This document shows, in pieces, positions 1 through 10,885 of a stretch of DNA of 64,000 nt. Every line of letters begins with the position of its first letter. The first letter of the stretch is position 1. Under the pieces are notes generated by a model. The model saw nothing but the letters and a program-made list of their open reading frames with translations, was not told the origin of the DNA and searched no databases. This stretch comes from Streptomyces sp. NBC_01232 (lineage in GTDB: Bacteria; Actinomycetota; Actinomycetes; Streptomycetales; Streptomycetaceae): the NCBI RefSeq assembly GCF_035989885.1, contig NZ_CP108518.1, positions 4,079,501 to 4,143,500 of the forward strand, in the 5' to 3' direction. The position numbers and the translations under genes were made by a program.

Positions 1-97
1 GGCGGCGACGAAGCTGGGTGCGGAGAACCGGCACACGGCAGTGCGTCTCGCACGCGAGCGGGGTTGGGTATAGTAGTTCTCGCGTTACGGCGCACCT

Positions 98-170
<73 letters not shown>

Positions 171-180
171 CTGTAACGAA

Positions 181-212
181 GAAGCCCCCCGGTCCTCGGA
201 CCGGGGGGCTTC
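181..212. terminator. Bidirectional hairpin between tRNA-Gly and purC
   Basis: Perfect 14-bp stem (181-194 with 199-212) around a CTCG tetraloop. It sits between the 3' ends of the convergent tRNA-Gly and purC, so it can end transcription from both sides. Confidence 0.85.
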
Positions 213-220
213 TCTCGTTC

Positions 221-1126
221 CTACGACCAGGACTGGCCGGTCAGGCGCTCGAAGGCCTCGATGTACTTGGCACTGGTCCGGGCGACGACCTCGTCCGGGA
301 GGGCCGGCGGCGGGAGCTCGCCCTTGCGGTCCCAGCCGGAGGCCGGGGAAGACAGCCAGTCGCGGACGTACTGCTTGTCGAAGGAGGGCTGCGAGCGGCC
401 CGGCTCCCACTGGTCGGCCGGCCAGAAGCGCGAGGAGTCCGGGGTCAGCACCTCGTCGGCGGCGACGAGGGTGCCGTCCTTCGGGTCGAAACCGAACTCG
501 AACTTGGTGTCGGCCAGGATGATCCCGCGCTCACGGGCGATGTCCCGGGCGCGGCCGTAGACGGCGAGGGTGGTCTGGCGCAGCAGCGCCGCCGTCTCGG
601 GGCCGGTGGTGCGCGCGACCTCCTCGTAGGAGACGTTCTCGTCGTGCTCGCCGACGGCGGCCTTGGCGGCCGGGGTGAAGATCGGGGCGGGCAGCTCGGA
701 GCCGTCCACGAGGCCCTCGGGGAGGCCGAGCCCGCAGACCGTACGGGTCTCGTTGTACTCGGCGAGGCCGGAACCGGCGAGGTAGCCGCGGGCCACGCAC
801 TCCACCGGGACCATGTCGAGGTTGCGGCAGATCAGGGTGCGGCCGGCCCAGTCGGCGGGGGCGCCGGCGGGCAGGTCGGTGGAGATGACGTGGTTCGGAA
901 CGAGGTCCGCGAGCTGGTCGAACCACCACAGGGAGAGCTGGGTCAGGACGCGGCCCTTGTCCGGGATCTCGGTGGGCAGCACCCAGTCGAAGGCGGACAT
1001 GCGGTCGCTGGCGACCATGACGAGGCGGTCTTGCTCGTCGCGGTAGAGGTCGCGCACCTTGCCGGTGTGGAGGTGGACGAGGCCCGGAACCTGAACCGGC
1101 TCGGGCTTTTCGACGAATCCGGACAC
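221..1126 (-). CDS. purC: Phosphoribosylaminoimidazole-succinocarboxamide synthase (SAICAR synthetase)
   Basis: Cytoplasmic purine biosynthesis enzyme that joins CAIR and aspartate using ATP. At 301 aa it has the usual length of the long actinobacterial form. The family signatures VECVARGYLAGSG and LADTKFEFG are visible, along with the N-terminal HTGKVRDLY lysine/arginine motif that binds nucleotide. The GTG at 1126 (protein VSGFVEKP) is preferred to an upstream in-frame ATG at 1174 because AGGGAGA lies about 7 nt before it and homologues begin there. The neighbouring purD at 5101 belongs to the same pathway, but the genes are not in one operon here. Confidence 0.95.
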   Translation of the reverse strand: MSGFVEKPEPVQVPGLVHLHTGKVRDLYRDEQDRLVMVASDRMSAFDWVLPTEIPDKGRVLTQLSLWWFDQLADLVPNHVISTDLPAGAPADWAGRTLICRNLDMVPVECVARGYLAGSGLAEYNETRTVCGLGLPEGLVDGSELPAPIFTPAAKAAVGEHDENVSYEEVARTTGPETAALLRQTTLAVYGRARDIARERGIILADTKFEFGFDPKDGTLVAADEVLTPDSSRFWPADQWEPGRSQPSFDKQYVRDWLSSPASGWDRKGELPPPALPDEVVARTSAKYIEAFERLTGQSWS

Positions 1127-1225
1127 GGGGTCTCCCTGTGGTTCTGTATGAAGCGCACCCCGATTCTCGCGCACCTGTGTCCCCTCCTGCGGACAGGGGT
1201 GGGTCGGTCGCGGGTCGGTCCTAGG

Positions 1226-2713
1226 TCAGTCGCGCTTGCAGATCCGGTCGAGGAGATTGGCCGTGGCCCGCTGCACCCGCTCGTCCACGTGCCCGGGGCG
1301 GTCCAGGGCCGGGGACCACGCGAACGTGCCGGAGGCGAAGACCAGCGCGCCGCTCGGCGCCCGGTAGAGGGAGGTCTCCTGGTGGCGACGGTGGCCCTCG
1401 CTGTCGAGGTACGGGGAGTGCGCCAGCAGGATCCGGTCGTCGTGCTCGGGCAGCTGGGTGCGCGGGAAGTAGCGGTCGGCCTCGCCGGCGACCAGGCCGG
1501 GCAGCTCGTCGTTCTCGCCGGCGCCGGTGGAGTCCCAGAGCCAGTGCGTGGCGTTGCGCACGATCAGGGGGGCGGGTTCGGGGACCCGCCCGGCGTACTG
1601 GATGCCGAGCAGCTGCTGCTCCGGGCGGTCGACCTCGCGCCAGAGGCTGGGGCGGCCCGGGCCGCGCCGTTTTCGGCAGGTCAGGAGCCGGTCGTCGACC
1701 CCGGAGGGGGACGGGCCCAGCTCGACCTGCCAGTACATGGTGTTGGCGGAGAGGAAGACGAGCGAGGTGCCGTGGCGGCGGGCGCGCTCGACGGTGCGGC
1801 GCATGGGGGCGGACCAGTACTCGTCGTGGCCGGGGAAGACCAGGCCGCGGTAGCGGGTGGGGTCGACGCGGCCGGCGTGCAGGTCGCGGGTGTCGGCGTA
1901 GGCGATGTCGTAGCCGTAGCGCTCGGCCCAGCGGATGAAGTCGTAGGCGTGGCCGACGTGCAGGGGCAGGCCCGCGCCGGCGTAGGGGCGGTCGAAGGAA
2001 ACGGTGACGGCCGCGTCCTGCTCGCCGAGCAGCCGGCCGTCCTCGTCCCAGGCGTGGTAGAGGCTGGCACCGCTGCGGCCGTCCTCCGGATAGAGGTTGT
2101 AGGCCTGCCAGGTGATGTCGGGGAGCAGGAGCAGGAGGTCGGCGGGGTGGTCGTCGCGGACCGTGAAGGGGATGTGGGAGCGGTAGCCGTCGGCGGTGGT
2201 GAGCACGGCGACGTACGCGCCGACACTCCAGTAGGAGGGCACCTGGAGGCGCCAGGACAGCCACCAGTGGTGGCAGGAGACCGTGCGGTCGGCGGCGAGC
2301 GGGGCCGGCTGGACGATGCCGGAGAGACGGGGACTGGTGGTGATCTTGGAGGCTCCGTCGCCGCCGTAGTGGCCGATCCGGTACACGTCGACGGAGAACT
2401 GCTGGGGCGGGTCGACGGTGATGTGGAAGTCGATGGCCTCGCCGGGGGCCACCCCGCCGGTCGAGGCGAAGCCCTTGATCTGGCGGTGCACGTCGTCGGC
2501 GGTGCGGGGCCCGCCGTTGCCGCGGGCGCGCGGGATCTGGCCGGTTCCGGCCGCCGCGGCGGCCGGGTCCACGTACCAGGGCACGACCTGGCCGGTGTCG
2601 TCGAAGTAGAGCTCACTGCCCCGGAACCAGGGCAGGGGGCCCTGTCCGAAGGGGTCGGTCACCGCGTGCGCGAGCGCACCTGACTCCCAACGCCGGATCT
2701 GGTCCGCACCCAT
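1226..2713 (-). CDS. N,N-dimethylformamidase beta-subunit-like domain protein
   Basis: A 495-aa protein resembling the large (beta) subunit family of N,N-dimethylformamidase, which is common as a stand-alone gene in Streptomyces. Recognisable parts are the central DITWQAYNLYPEDG segment, the FPGHDEYWS motif near residues 295-305 and the C-terminal GTFAWSPALDRPG segment. No alpha subunit gene is nearby, so amidase activity on dimethylformamide is not implied. The ATG at 2713 has GGGAG upstream. There is no signal peptide, so it is probably cytoplasmic. The family assignment is good and the substrate is unknown. Confidence 0.75.
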   Translation of the reverse strand: MGADQIRRWESGALAHAVTDPFGQGPLPWFRGSELYFDDTGQVVPWYVDPAAAAAGTGQIPRARGNGGPRTADDVHRQIKGFASTGGVAPGEAIDFHITVDPPQQFSVDVYRIGHYGGDGASKITTSPRLSGIVQPAPLAADRTVSCHHWWLSWRLQVPSYWSVGAYVAVLTTADGYRSHIPFTVRDDHPADLLLLLPDITWQAYNLYPEDGRSGASLYHAWDEDGRLLGEQDAAVTVSFDRPYAGAGLPLHVGHAYDFIRWAERYGYDIAYADTRDLHAGRVDPTRYRGLVFPGHDEYWSAPMRRTVERARRHGTSLVFLSANTMYWQVELGPSPSGVDDRLLTCRKRRGPGRPSLWREVDRPEQQLLGIQYAGRVPEPAPLIVRNATHWLWDSTGAGENDELPGLVAGEADRYFPRTQLPEHDDRILLAHSPYLDSEGHRRHQETSLYRAPSGALVFASGTFAWSPALDRPGHVDERVQRATANLLDRICKRD

Positions 2714-2952
2714 GACCGCTCCCCTCCCTCGCTCCCCCGAACGGGCGTACATCGCCTCGGAGCACGGCTCACGGCTGAGCTGAGACGGCGTTTTCCGGCA
2801 CCCGCTTCAGGTCGTCCAGCCGCGACCGGTCCCAGCACATCACATAACGCACGCAGTCCGTCACTGTTCGTCGCGAATTGACGGGACCGGAACATTCACG
2901 TCCGGTTGTCCGTGCGAGCCGTCACCCTCCCGAAGGGTCGCCCGGGCCCGCG

Positions 2953-4812
2953 TCAGACCAGGCGTACCGGCTTCTCCGGGCGGACACCGAGGGCCGAGAG
3001 CCAGTCCCGCAGCGGCTCCGGGTTCCCCTCCTCGACCAGGCACAGCACTCGGGGGGCCAGGTCGGAGCGGCGGTCGCCGCCCACCAGCAGGACCGGCCCG
3101 TCGAGCCAGTCCAGCCCGGGGGTGGCCCCGGCCGAGTCCACGGCCGCGCAGCACACCATGGCCGTGACGTGGTCGGCCAAGAGGTCCCGGCCGGTGCGCG
3201 GCGGCTGGAGCGGGAACAGCGGAACGGCGTCCGCGCCGCGGGCCTTCCCCGCTCCGGCGGCGGGTCCGGCGGCCCGCTCCTCGCGGGCCAGTTCACCACT
3301 GAGCCGGCCGGCCAGTGCCTCGCCCGCCGCGCCCTCGCCGCCGAGGTCCGTGAGGTAGCCCAGGACCCGCTCCAGCGTGGGTCCGGCGAAGCCGTCGGCG
3401 GTGGGCGCCGGGGAGTCGGCGGCCGCGAGCGTGGCGGGGCCGGCCGCTCCGGCGGATCCGGATCCGGAGGCACCCGGGGCGCCTGGCCGTGCGGTGGCCC
3501 CGGCGGGCTTGTTCTGAGCACCTGAGGCGGTCGGCGTGCTGGAGGTGATTGAGGTGCTGGAGGTGTTCGAGGTGCCCGGAGTGGCCGGAATGGCGGATCC
3601 GGAAGGGCCGGCGGGCAGCCCCGCCGGGACGGCCAGGGCGTCCAGTGCCGCGTGCAGGCGGCCCGCCTCCGTCCGCCACTTGCGGTCCACGACCTCCTCC
3701 GGATACGCCGTCCAGTCGACCGGCGACCAGTCCGGCCCGGCCTCGGCCGGACCGCCGTGGAAGAGCCGCGCAGCCAGCAGCGACGTCGCCTCGTCGATCA
3801 GCCCGGGCTGCTCCAGCAGGTCACAGGCCGGGCGCTCGCCGAGCCGCGAGGTGAACCCCTCGGCCAGCCGGTCCCGCCGGGACAGCTCGGTCAGCGCGGA
3901 GACCACCCCGGCGTCGAGGTGCGCGGGCCAGCGGCCCATCCGCCAGGCGGGCAGCGCGACCCGGGTCAGCAGCCGGTCCCAGCCCGCATAGGCGAGGCCG
4001 ACCTGCTCCTGGGCGACGATGCGCAGCCCGTAGTCCACACCCTGTGCACGATCCGAGGCGGCCGCGGCCACCCCGCGCTCCATCTCGGCGGCGTCCGTCC
4101 GGCACAGCCGCAGCAGCAGCCGGGCCGGCGCGGCGATCCAGCCGAGGCCGCGCCTGCTGCCCACGTCCACGGCCGCGTCCAGGCCCCGTACAAAGCCTCG
4201 CGCGTCGGCTATGTCCGGGTGCGCGGAAGGTCCCGTACCGGCGACGACGGGCGCGAGGACCGCCCGTAGCTCCGCGACGCGCATCCACCACAGGAACGGC
4301 GAGCCGATCACCAGCACGGGGGCGGCGCCCGGCTCGGACTCCGGCCCGACGGGTCCGGCCGTACCGGCGGACGCGCGGGCGGCGCCGCGGCGGTGGGCCG
4401 CATGCGTGCGGTCCTCCAGCCAGCTGTCGCAGTCCGGGGTGAGGGCTATCGCCGAGGGCGGCGGCACGTCCATCCGGTCGGCCAGGTCCCGCACCAGCCG
4501 GTAGAGATCGGGCGCGGCGGCCTCCGAGAGCGGGACCGTCGGCGTCACGGCGGGGCTCGCCCGCAGCACCACGGCGGCGAACGCGCCGCCGACGAGGAGC
4601 ACCAGGGCGGCGACCACGCAGACGACGAGGGTCACCGCGGGCCAGGGGTCACCGGCCAGCCGGCCCGTCATCCGGGCGGCGACCAGCACCACCGCGAGGG
4701 CGGCGGGCAGCAGCCCGACGGCCAAGGCCCTGCTGCGCACGCGCAGCACGGCCAGAGCGCGGGAACGCGCGGACGGCACGCCTGCTTCCATGATCGAACC
4801 GGTTCCGGACAC
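2953..4812 (-). CDS. M48-like membrane protein lacking the zinc motif
   Basis: A 619-aa protein with two N-terminal membrane segments (about residues 30-48 and 60-84), then a soluble region that follows the layout of M48 (HtpX/Ste24) peptidases: LYRLVRDLADRMDVPPPSAIALTPDCDSW, a loop, then VLVIGSPFLWWM and AELRAVLAPVVAGTG. In active M48 enzymes the last segment reads ELxAVLAHELGH. Here residues 188-192 are PVVAG, so the HExxH zinc site is absent. A low-complexity Gly/Ala/Ser/Thr linker covers about 395-465. It is probably a non-catalytic relative, with role unknown. The 5' side faces a 288-bp intergenic region shared with the purD terminator. Confidence 0.6.
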   Translation of the reverse strand: MSGTGSIMEAGVPSARSRALAVLRVRSRALAVGLLPAALAVVLVAARMTGRLAGDPWPAVTLVVCVVAALVLLVGGAFAAVVLRASPAVTPTVPLSEAAAPDLYRLVRDLADRMDVPPPSAIALTPDCDSWLEDRTHAAHRRGAARASAGTAGPVGPESEPGAAPVLVIGSPFLWWMRVAELRAVLAPVVAGTGPSAHPDIADARGFVRGLDAAVDVGSRRGLGWIAAPARLLLRLCRTDAAEMERGVAAAASDRAQGVDYGLRIVAQEQVGLAYAGWDRLLTRVALPAWRMGRWPAHLDAGVVSALTELSRRDRLAEGFTSRLGERPACDLLEQPGLIDEATSLLAARLFHGGPAEAGPDWSPVDWTAYPEEVVDRKWRTEAGRLHAALDALAVPAGLPAGPSGSAIPATPGTSNTSSTSITSSTPTASGAQNKPAGATARPGAPGASGSGSAGAAGPATLAAADSPAPTADGFAGPTLERVLGYLTDLGGEGAAGEALAGRLSGELAREERAAGPAAGAGKARGADAVPLFPLQPPRTGRDLLADHVTAMVCCAAVDSAGATPGLDWLDGPVLLVGGDRRSDLAPRVLCLVEEGNPEPLRDWLSALGVRPEKPVRLV

Positions 4813-5042
4813 GGCCGGACCTCACCCCCTCTGCCCTGCGGCGACGTTGCTCACTCCCCCACTGTGACACCCGCCACCGACATCGCAATGCCGGTGGGCC
4901 AAGTGCCGGAATGCTTGGCATCGCACCCTAGTTGGGGCACGCTCGGGCGTCAGGCAGACCGGGTGACGATCACCCGATGGAATGGCTTTGGGTAAAGGTG
5001 GATGCGTTCGAACGCGGCCGGATGCAGACGCACGCGAACGCG

Positions 5043-5084
5043 CCCGCGGGCCCGGCCGCACGAGGTGCGCACCGGGCCCGCGGG
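5043..5084 (-). terminator. purD terminator hairpin
   Basis: Perfect 13-bp GC-only stem (5043-5055 with 5072-5084) and a 16-nt loop, starting 16 nt past the purD stop in the direction of purD transcription. There is no U-tract, as is usual in Streptomyces. The rest of the 4813-5100 gap shows no gene. Confidence 0.75.
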
Positions 5085-5100
5085 TCTGTGAAGCCGCTGG

Positions 5101-6354
<1,254 letters not shown>

Positions 6355-6414
6355 GCTGCTCAGCCTAGCCGGGACGGCGCGGTCGGCTTCGTGCGGCCAC
6401 CCAATCAGGACCGA

Positions 6415-8598
6415 CTACTCATTTGTGTATTCCTCCACAACGGTGGCTCCGAGCTCGCGCACGATCAGGTCGTGTCCGGTGAGGGCGCTGTCGACGAGGT
6501 CGGGATCGTCGTCCTCCGCGAAGTCGTCCTCGGGGGCGACCGGCGGGGGTGCCTGCTGTACGGGGGGCTGCGGGGCGGGAGCCGACTGCTGGGGCTGCTG
6601 CGGCGGCGCGTACTGCTGGGCGGGCGGCGCCTGCGGGGCGGAGGACTGCTGCTGTTGCTGCTGTTGCTGCGCGGGCGGCGGGCTGTAGGCGGGGGCGGGC
6701 GCGGCCGGGGCGCCGTACGAAGAGGTCTGGATCGGGGCCGGGGATCCGCCGCCGATGACAGCCTCGATCTTCCAGTTGACCTGGAACTGCTCGGCCAGGA
6801 CCGCCTTCAGCACGTCTTCGCTGCCGCTGCTGGCGAAGTTGTCGCGGGCTCCGACATTGGGGAAGCCGAGCTGGAGGGTGGTCCCGTCGAAGCCGGTGAC
6901 CTGGGCGTTCTGGCTGAGCAGGATCCAGGTGAAGCGGCGGCGGTTCTTGACGGCCTCCAGGACGCCGGGCCACATCGCCTGCACCTGCCCGGCTCCGGCG
7001 GCCATGCCGGGGGAGGGGGCGGGGGCTGCGGGGGCCTGCGCGGGCGCGGCGGCCGGCGCGGCCGGCGCGGGGGCGGACGCGGGTGCGGAGGCGCTGGGCC
7101 AGGCTCCGGCGGCAGGGGCCGCGGGGGCCTGCGCGGGCGCCGGAGCCGCCGAGGCTCCCGGCCAGGCGCCAGGGGCGCCGCTCCCGGGCTGCGCGGCCCC
7201 GGGCCAGGCGCCGGGCGCGGGAGCCGCGGCGGCGGGCGCCGGGGCGGAAGCGGCGGGGACGGGCGCAGGAGCGGGCACCGGGGCGGCCTGCACCGGCTCG
7301 GGCGCCTGCACCGGCGCGGCGGCACGCACGGCGGCGACACCGCCGCCGGGACCGGCGGGGGCCATGGGATGCGCCTCGGGCCCGGGCACGTACCCCAGGG
7401 CGGGCCCCGCGACCGGCGGCGCGGCGAAGGCCGCGGCGGCGCCGCTGCGCTCCAGCCGGTCGAGCCGGGCCTGGAAGGACCGCTCGTCGTCGAAGGCGGC
7501 GGGCAGCAGCACGCGGGCGCAGATCAGCTCCAGCTGCAGCCGCGGCGAGGTCGCGCCCCGCATCTCGGTGAGCCCGGTGTTGACCAGATCGGCGGCGCGC
7601 GACAGCTCGGCCGCCCCGAACACGGACGCCTGGGCCTGCATCCGCTCCACGACGTCGGCGGGGGCGTCGATCAGCCCCTTCTCCCCGGCGTCCGGCACGG
7701 CGGCCAGGATCACCAGGTCGCGCAGCCGCTCCAGCAGGTCGGCGACGAACCGGCGCGGATCGTTGCCGCCCTCCACGACGCGGTCGACGACCTCGAAGGC
7801 CGCGGCCCCGTCCCCGGAGGCGAAGGCGTCGATGACGGAATCGAGCAGGGACCCCTCGGTATAGCCGAGCAGGGACGTGGCCATGGCGTACGTCACACCG
7901 GCGTCGGTGGCGCCGGCGAGCAGCTGGTCCATGACGGACATGGAGTCACGCACGGAGCCGGCGCCGGCGCGCACGACGAGCGGCAGCACGCCGTCCTCGA
8001 TGCTGGCGCCCTCGCGGCCGCAGACCTCGCCGAGGTAATCGCGCAGGGTGCCGGGCGGGACCAGCCGGAAGGGGTAGTGGTGCGTGCGGGACCGGATGGT
8101 CCCGATCACCTTCTCCGGCTCCGTGGTGGCGAAGATGAACTTGAGGTGCTCCGGCGGCTCCTCGACCACCTTCAGCAGGGCGTTGAAGCCCGCCGAGGTG
8201 ACCATGTGCGCCTCGTCGATGATGTAGATCTTGTAGCGGCTGGAGGCCGGCCCGAAGAAGGCCTTCTCGCGCAGGTCACGGGCGTCGTCCACACCACCGT
8301 GCGAGGCGGCGTCGATCTCGATGACGTCGATGGACCCCGGCCCGTTCCTGGCCAGGTCCCGGCAGGACTGGCACTCCCCGCAGGGGGTGGGAGTGGGACC
8401 CTGCTCACAGTTCAGACACCGGGCGAGGATGCGCGCGCTGGTGGTCTTGCCGCAGCCACGCGGCCCGCTGAACAGGTACGCGTGATTGACCCGGTTGTTC
8501 CGCAGGGCCTGCATCAGCGGTGCAGTGACATGCTCCTGCCCGATGACCTCGGCGAACGACTCGGGGCGATAGCGGCGGTACAGCGCAAGGGACGACAC
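6415..8598 (-). CDS. dnaX: DNA polymerase III subunits gamma and tau
   Basis: Clamp-loader ATPase of the replisome. Near the N-terminus are [16 protein letters not shown], Walker [10 protein letters not shown], the four-cysteine zinc module (CLNC...CGEC...C) and Walker B DEAHM. Domain III follows, then a long Ala/Pro/Gln-rich linker and a C-terminal acidic tail (about 727 aa). The GTG at 8598 (protein [12 protein letters not shown]) matches homologue starts. An in-frame ATG at 8628 with GGAGG 16 nt upstream is the alternative and adds 10 residues. The ffs gene lies just upstream on the same strand. No programmed-frameshift slippery site was identified, so a separate gamma form is not supported. 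Confidence 0.94.
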   Translation of the reverse strand: MSSLALYRRYRPESFAEVIGQEHVTAPLMQALRNNRVNHAYLFSGPRGCGKTTSARILARCLNCEQGPTPTPCGECQSCRDLARNGPGSIDVIEIDAASHGGVDDARDLREKAFFGPASSRYKIYIIDEAHMVTSAGFNALLKVVEEPPEHLKFIFATTEPEKVIGTIRSRTHHYPFRLVPPGTLRDYLGEVCGREGASIEDGVLPLVVRAGAGSVRDSMSVMDQLLAGATDAGVTYAMATSLLGYTEGSLLDSVIDAFASGDGAAAFEVVDRVVEGGNDPRRFVADLLERLRDLVILAAVPDAGEKGLIDAPADVVERMQAQASVFGAAELSRAADLVNTGLTEMRGATSPRLQLELICARVLLPAAFDDERSFQARLDRLERSGAAAAFAAPPVAGPALGYVPGPEAHPMAPAGPGGGVAAVRAAAPVQAPEPVQAAPVPAPAPVPAASAPAPAAAAPAPGAWPGAAQPGSGAPGAWPGASAAPAPAQAPAAPAAGAWPSASAPASAPAPAAPAAAPAQAPAAPAPSPGMAAGAGQVQAMWPGVLEAVKNRRRFTWILLSQNAQVTGFDGTTLQLGFPNVGARDNFASSGSEDVLKAVLAEQFQVNWKIEAVIGGGSPAPIQTSSYGAPAAPAPAYSPPPAQQQQQQQQSSAPQAPPAQQYAPPQQPQQSAPAPQPPVQQAPPPVAPEDDFAEDDDPDLVDSALTGHDLIVRELGATVVEEYTNE

Positions 8599-8671
8599 GT
8601 ATACGAGGTTATCCGGGCCCACCGACATCAGCGGCCCGCCGATGCCTCCACAGGGCGCCCGGAACGCAAAG

Positions 8672-8764
8672 CGCCCCCCACGCACCCGCCAGAGCCCACT
8701 TACCCTTGCTGCCTTCCGGCCCTGGGGGAGTTGGGTGAGATAGCGCCACGTGAGGGGCTGGCCC
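8672..8764 (-). ncRNA. ffs: 4.5S RNA of the signal recognition particle
   Basis: On the minus strand the conserved SRP domain IV is present: CCAGGGCCGGAAGGCAGCA inside a helix (CCCAACT/AGTGGG), with an outer closing helix (GCCCCTCACG against CGTGGGGGGC). It binds Ffh and targets nascent membrane proteins. Location just upstream of dnaX is typical of actinobacteria. Ends are set from the closing helix and may be off by several bases. Confidence 0.88.
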
Positions 8765-8869
8765 CACCCTAGCGGATGGAGGGCCCAGGAATCGAGCCGG
8801 ACCCCGACCTGCCCTCCGCCCGACGATCACGTTCGCGAGCACCCCTCAACGTCTTGTATTGTTTGCGGC

Positions 8870-8957
8870 GGAGGATTCGCCTAGTGGCCTAGGGCGCACG
8901 CTTGGAAAGCGTGTTGGGGGCAACCCCTCACGAGTTCGAATCTCGTATCCTCCGCCA
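8870..8957 (+). tRNA. tRNA-Ser (GGA)
   Basis: Class II tRNA with acceptor GGAGGAT/ATCCTCC, anticodon loop TTGGAAA (GGA), a long variable arm, a GTTCGAATC T-loop, and an encoded CCA end at 8955-8957. It reads UCC/UCU. Confidence 0.96.
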
Positions 8958-8979
8958 GTGCCTCACCGGGCACGATGTC

Positions 8980-9011
8980 GAAGAGCCCCACCGCTTGCGG
9001 TGGGGCTCTTC
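8980..9011 (+). terminator. Terminator after tRNA-Ser(GGA)
   Basis: Perfect long stem GAAGAGCCCCACCGC with its complement across a short loop, 22 nt past the tRNA 3' end. Confidence 0.8.
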
Positions 9012-9446
9012 GCGTTCTCCGTCCCGGTTTCCGGAACGTGCCCAAGCGACCGCCGAGGACGACTCCTCCGTCATCCATCGATCTCCGTGCAGAGCACCGG
9101 GTGGAAGAACGGTCCTCGTGGATGTCCCCACCCGAATCCCGGCCGGGTTCCGGGCCGGTCGGGCGCAGCCCCGCGGCCCGTGAACACGTCATAGCGCTCG
9201 CGGGCCGCCCGGTCATCGGCCCGCAGCCGGGCGTCCGACCCGTGGCGACGCACCACCGCTCCTGGCACACCGCCCAGGTCTTCCACGGCACTCCGCGCCC
9301 CGGCACCGGTCTTCCCCGAAGCCGATCCCGCAGGGACTCGGGCAACCACCCGCAGGTCGGCCCTCGTACTCCCACGGGTTGAGCAAGACGGCGCCGGTCC
9401 GGGCCGCGCGCCCCGAGCAGCAGGAACCTTCGGGGGGCGGGGCTTC
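9012..9446. other. Intergenic stretch with no supported gene
   Basis: About 435 bp between the tRNA-Ser terminator and the DoxX-like gene. Short open frames exist on both strands, but none has family motifs, a ribosome-binding site or Streptomyces third-position bias that would mark a gene. It may contain decayed coding DNA. Confidence 0.5.
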
Positions 9447-9794
9447 TCAGCCGTGGAAGCCGAGGGCCAGGGCGACGACCGCCGGGGCCGCGTAGATCAC
9501 CGGGAAGGCGACGTGGGCGTAGGACTTCGCCCGGAGCACCGTGATCACGGCCCCCGCGAAGTACAGGGCGATCCCGACCGCCGCGGCGATGCCGGCCGCC
9601 GGTACGAAGAGGCCCGCCGCCAGGCCCGCCGCGCCCGCGGCCTTGGCGACGCCGAGCCAGGTCCACCAGGAGCGCGGAACCCCGTACTCGGTCAGCGGCT
9701 CGACGACCCACGCGGCCCCGAGGAACACCGAGACGGCCGAGAAGCCGACCATGACGGCGCCGATCAGTGCGAAAACAACGGCAGTGGTGGACAT
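9447..9794 (-). CDS. DoxX-family membrane protein
   Basis: A small 115-aa integral membrane protein with four predicted helices: residues 5-28, 44-66, 68-86 and 92-112. The layout and the WTWLGVAKAAGAAGL helix fit the DoxX-like family of actinobacteria. It acts in the cytoplasmic membrane with unknown function; some relatives associate with thiol or redox stress proteins. It stands alone, between two non-coding hairpins. Confidence 0.75.
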   Translation of the reverse strand: MSTTAVVFALIGAVMVGFSAVSVFLGAAWVVEPLTEYGVPRSWWTWLGVAKAAGAAGLAAGLFVPAAGIAAAVGIALYFAGAVITVLRAKSYAHVAFPVIYAAPAVVALALGFHG

Positions 9795-9890
9795 CCGGCA
9801 CTCCCCTCGGGCGGGCGCCGGTGCGGACTCGCTCCGGTCGGTTTCCCGCCTGCTTCACTCCACTGACCCGCCCCGCCCCACCCGTGTGAC

Positions 9891-9920
9891 AGCCCGGGCG
9901 AAAAAGATTCCGCCCGGGCT
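9891..9920 (-). terminator. Hairpin after the VOC gene
   Basis: Perfect 10-bp stem AGCCCGGGCG/CGCCCGGGCT with a 10-nt A-rich loop, 41 nt past the stop of the gene at 9961-10773. Confidence 0.7.
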
Positions 9921-9960
9921 CAGGGTCCGGTCCGAGGTGGGGGAGGGCGCGGGCCCGGTG

Positions 9961-10773
9961 TCAGCCGAAGGTCGGCATCTCACCCACCGTTGTCGACAAG
10001 TCGATCACAGCGAAGGCGGCGCCCTGCGGGTCGGTGACCGCCGCGAACCGGCCGAAGGGGCTGTCCATCGGGCCGAAGTGCAGCTTCCCGCCGTGCTTCT
10101 GCGTCTTGGACACCGCCTCGTCGCAGTCCGGCACGCCGAAGTAGATCTGGACGTACGACGGGATCTCGGGCGGGAACTCGTCGCCCATGCTCATCCGGCC
10201 AAGGACCGGCGTCCCGCCGCCGCCGACGCTGAACACCTTGAAGTCCATGTCGGCCGTATGGGGGTCGTCGCCCGCGTCCATCTGCTGGGCGCTGTAAGGG
10301 AAGACCTTCGGCAGGAACCCGTCGGCCTTGGCCGGCTCGCGGGTGAAGACCTCCGCCCACGCGTACGAGCCCGGCTCGCCCATCTTCTCGAAGCCCTTGT
10401 GCTCGCCCGGCTGCCAGACGCCGAAGACCGCGCCACTGGGCTCCTTCGCGATCAGCATCGTGCCGAAGGCGCCCACCTGCATCGGGCCCATCAGGACCTC
10501 GCCGCCGTTCGCCGTCACCTTCTCGGCGGTGGCCGCCGCGTCGGGCGATGCGAAGTAGAGGCACCACTGCGAGGGCGCGTCGGCCCCCGGCATCGGCGGG
10601 ACGACGGCCGCGACGGCCTTGCCGTCGGAGTAGGCCTGCGTGTAGTTGCCGTACTCGCTGCTGGCCTCGCCGAAGGTCCAGCCCAGCACGTCCGCGTAGA
10701 AGGTCTTGGCCCCTTCCACGTCGGCGAACATCGCGTCCACCCAGCACGGAGCGCCTTCGGAGAACTCAGACAT
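9961..10773 (-). CDS. Two-domain VOC (glyoxalase/bleomycin-resistance fold) protein
   Basis: A 270-aa cytoplasmic protein made of two VOC repeats. The first is residues about 8-125 (GAPCWVDAMFADVEGAKTFY, VFGVWQPGEHKGF) and the second 140-260 (SYAWAEVFTREPAKADGFL, GAAFAVIDL). The family uses a metal-centred beta-alpha-beta-beta-beta module for ring cleavage, isomerisation or drug binding, and the reaction cannot be deduced here. The ATG at 10773 begins the first repeat; the open frame continues upstream but without family similarity. It is divergent from the HhH-GPD gene. Confidence 0.8.
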   Translation of the reverse strand: MSEFSEGAPCWVDAMFADVEGAKTFYADVLGWTFGEASSEYGNYTQAYSDGKAVAAVVPPMPGADAPSQWCLYFASPDAAATAEKVTANGGEVLMGPMQVGAFGTMLIAKEPSGAVFGVWQPGEHKGFEKMGEPGSYAWAEVFTREPAKADGFLPKVFPYSAQQMDAGDDPHTADMDFKVFSVGGGGTPVLGRMSMGDEFPPEIPSYVQIYFGVPDCDEAVSKTQKHGGKLHFGPMDSPFGRFAAVTDPQGAAFAVIDLSTTVGEMPTFG

Positions 10774-10885
10774 GATCGATCGACTCCTCGTCTCGTACCT
10801 GTCGTCGTCGTAGACGGTCGTACTCACGCTAGGCGCGCGGTGCGGCGACCGCGCGGGGAGCGCCCCCGCGCGGGACGCTGGAGCC

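Noticed and set aside
6415..8598. Programmed frameshift making a separate gamma subunit
   Set aside because: No A-rich slippery heptamer with a following stem was recognised in the dnaX coding strand.
9071..9349. Small gene between tRNA-Ser(GGA) and the DoxX gene
   Set aside because: Overlapping open frames on both strands lack a ribosome site, family motifs or clear coding bias.
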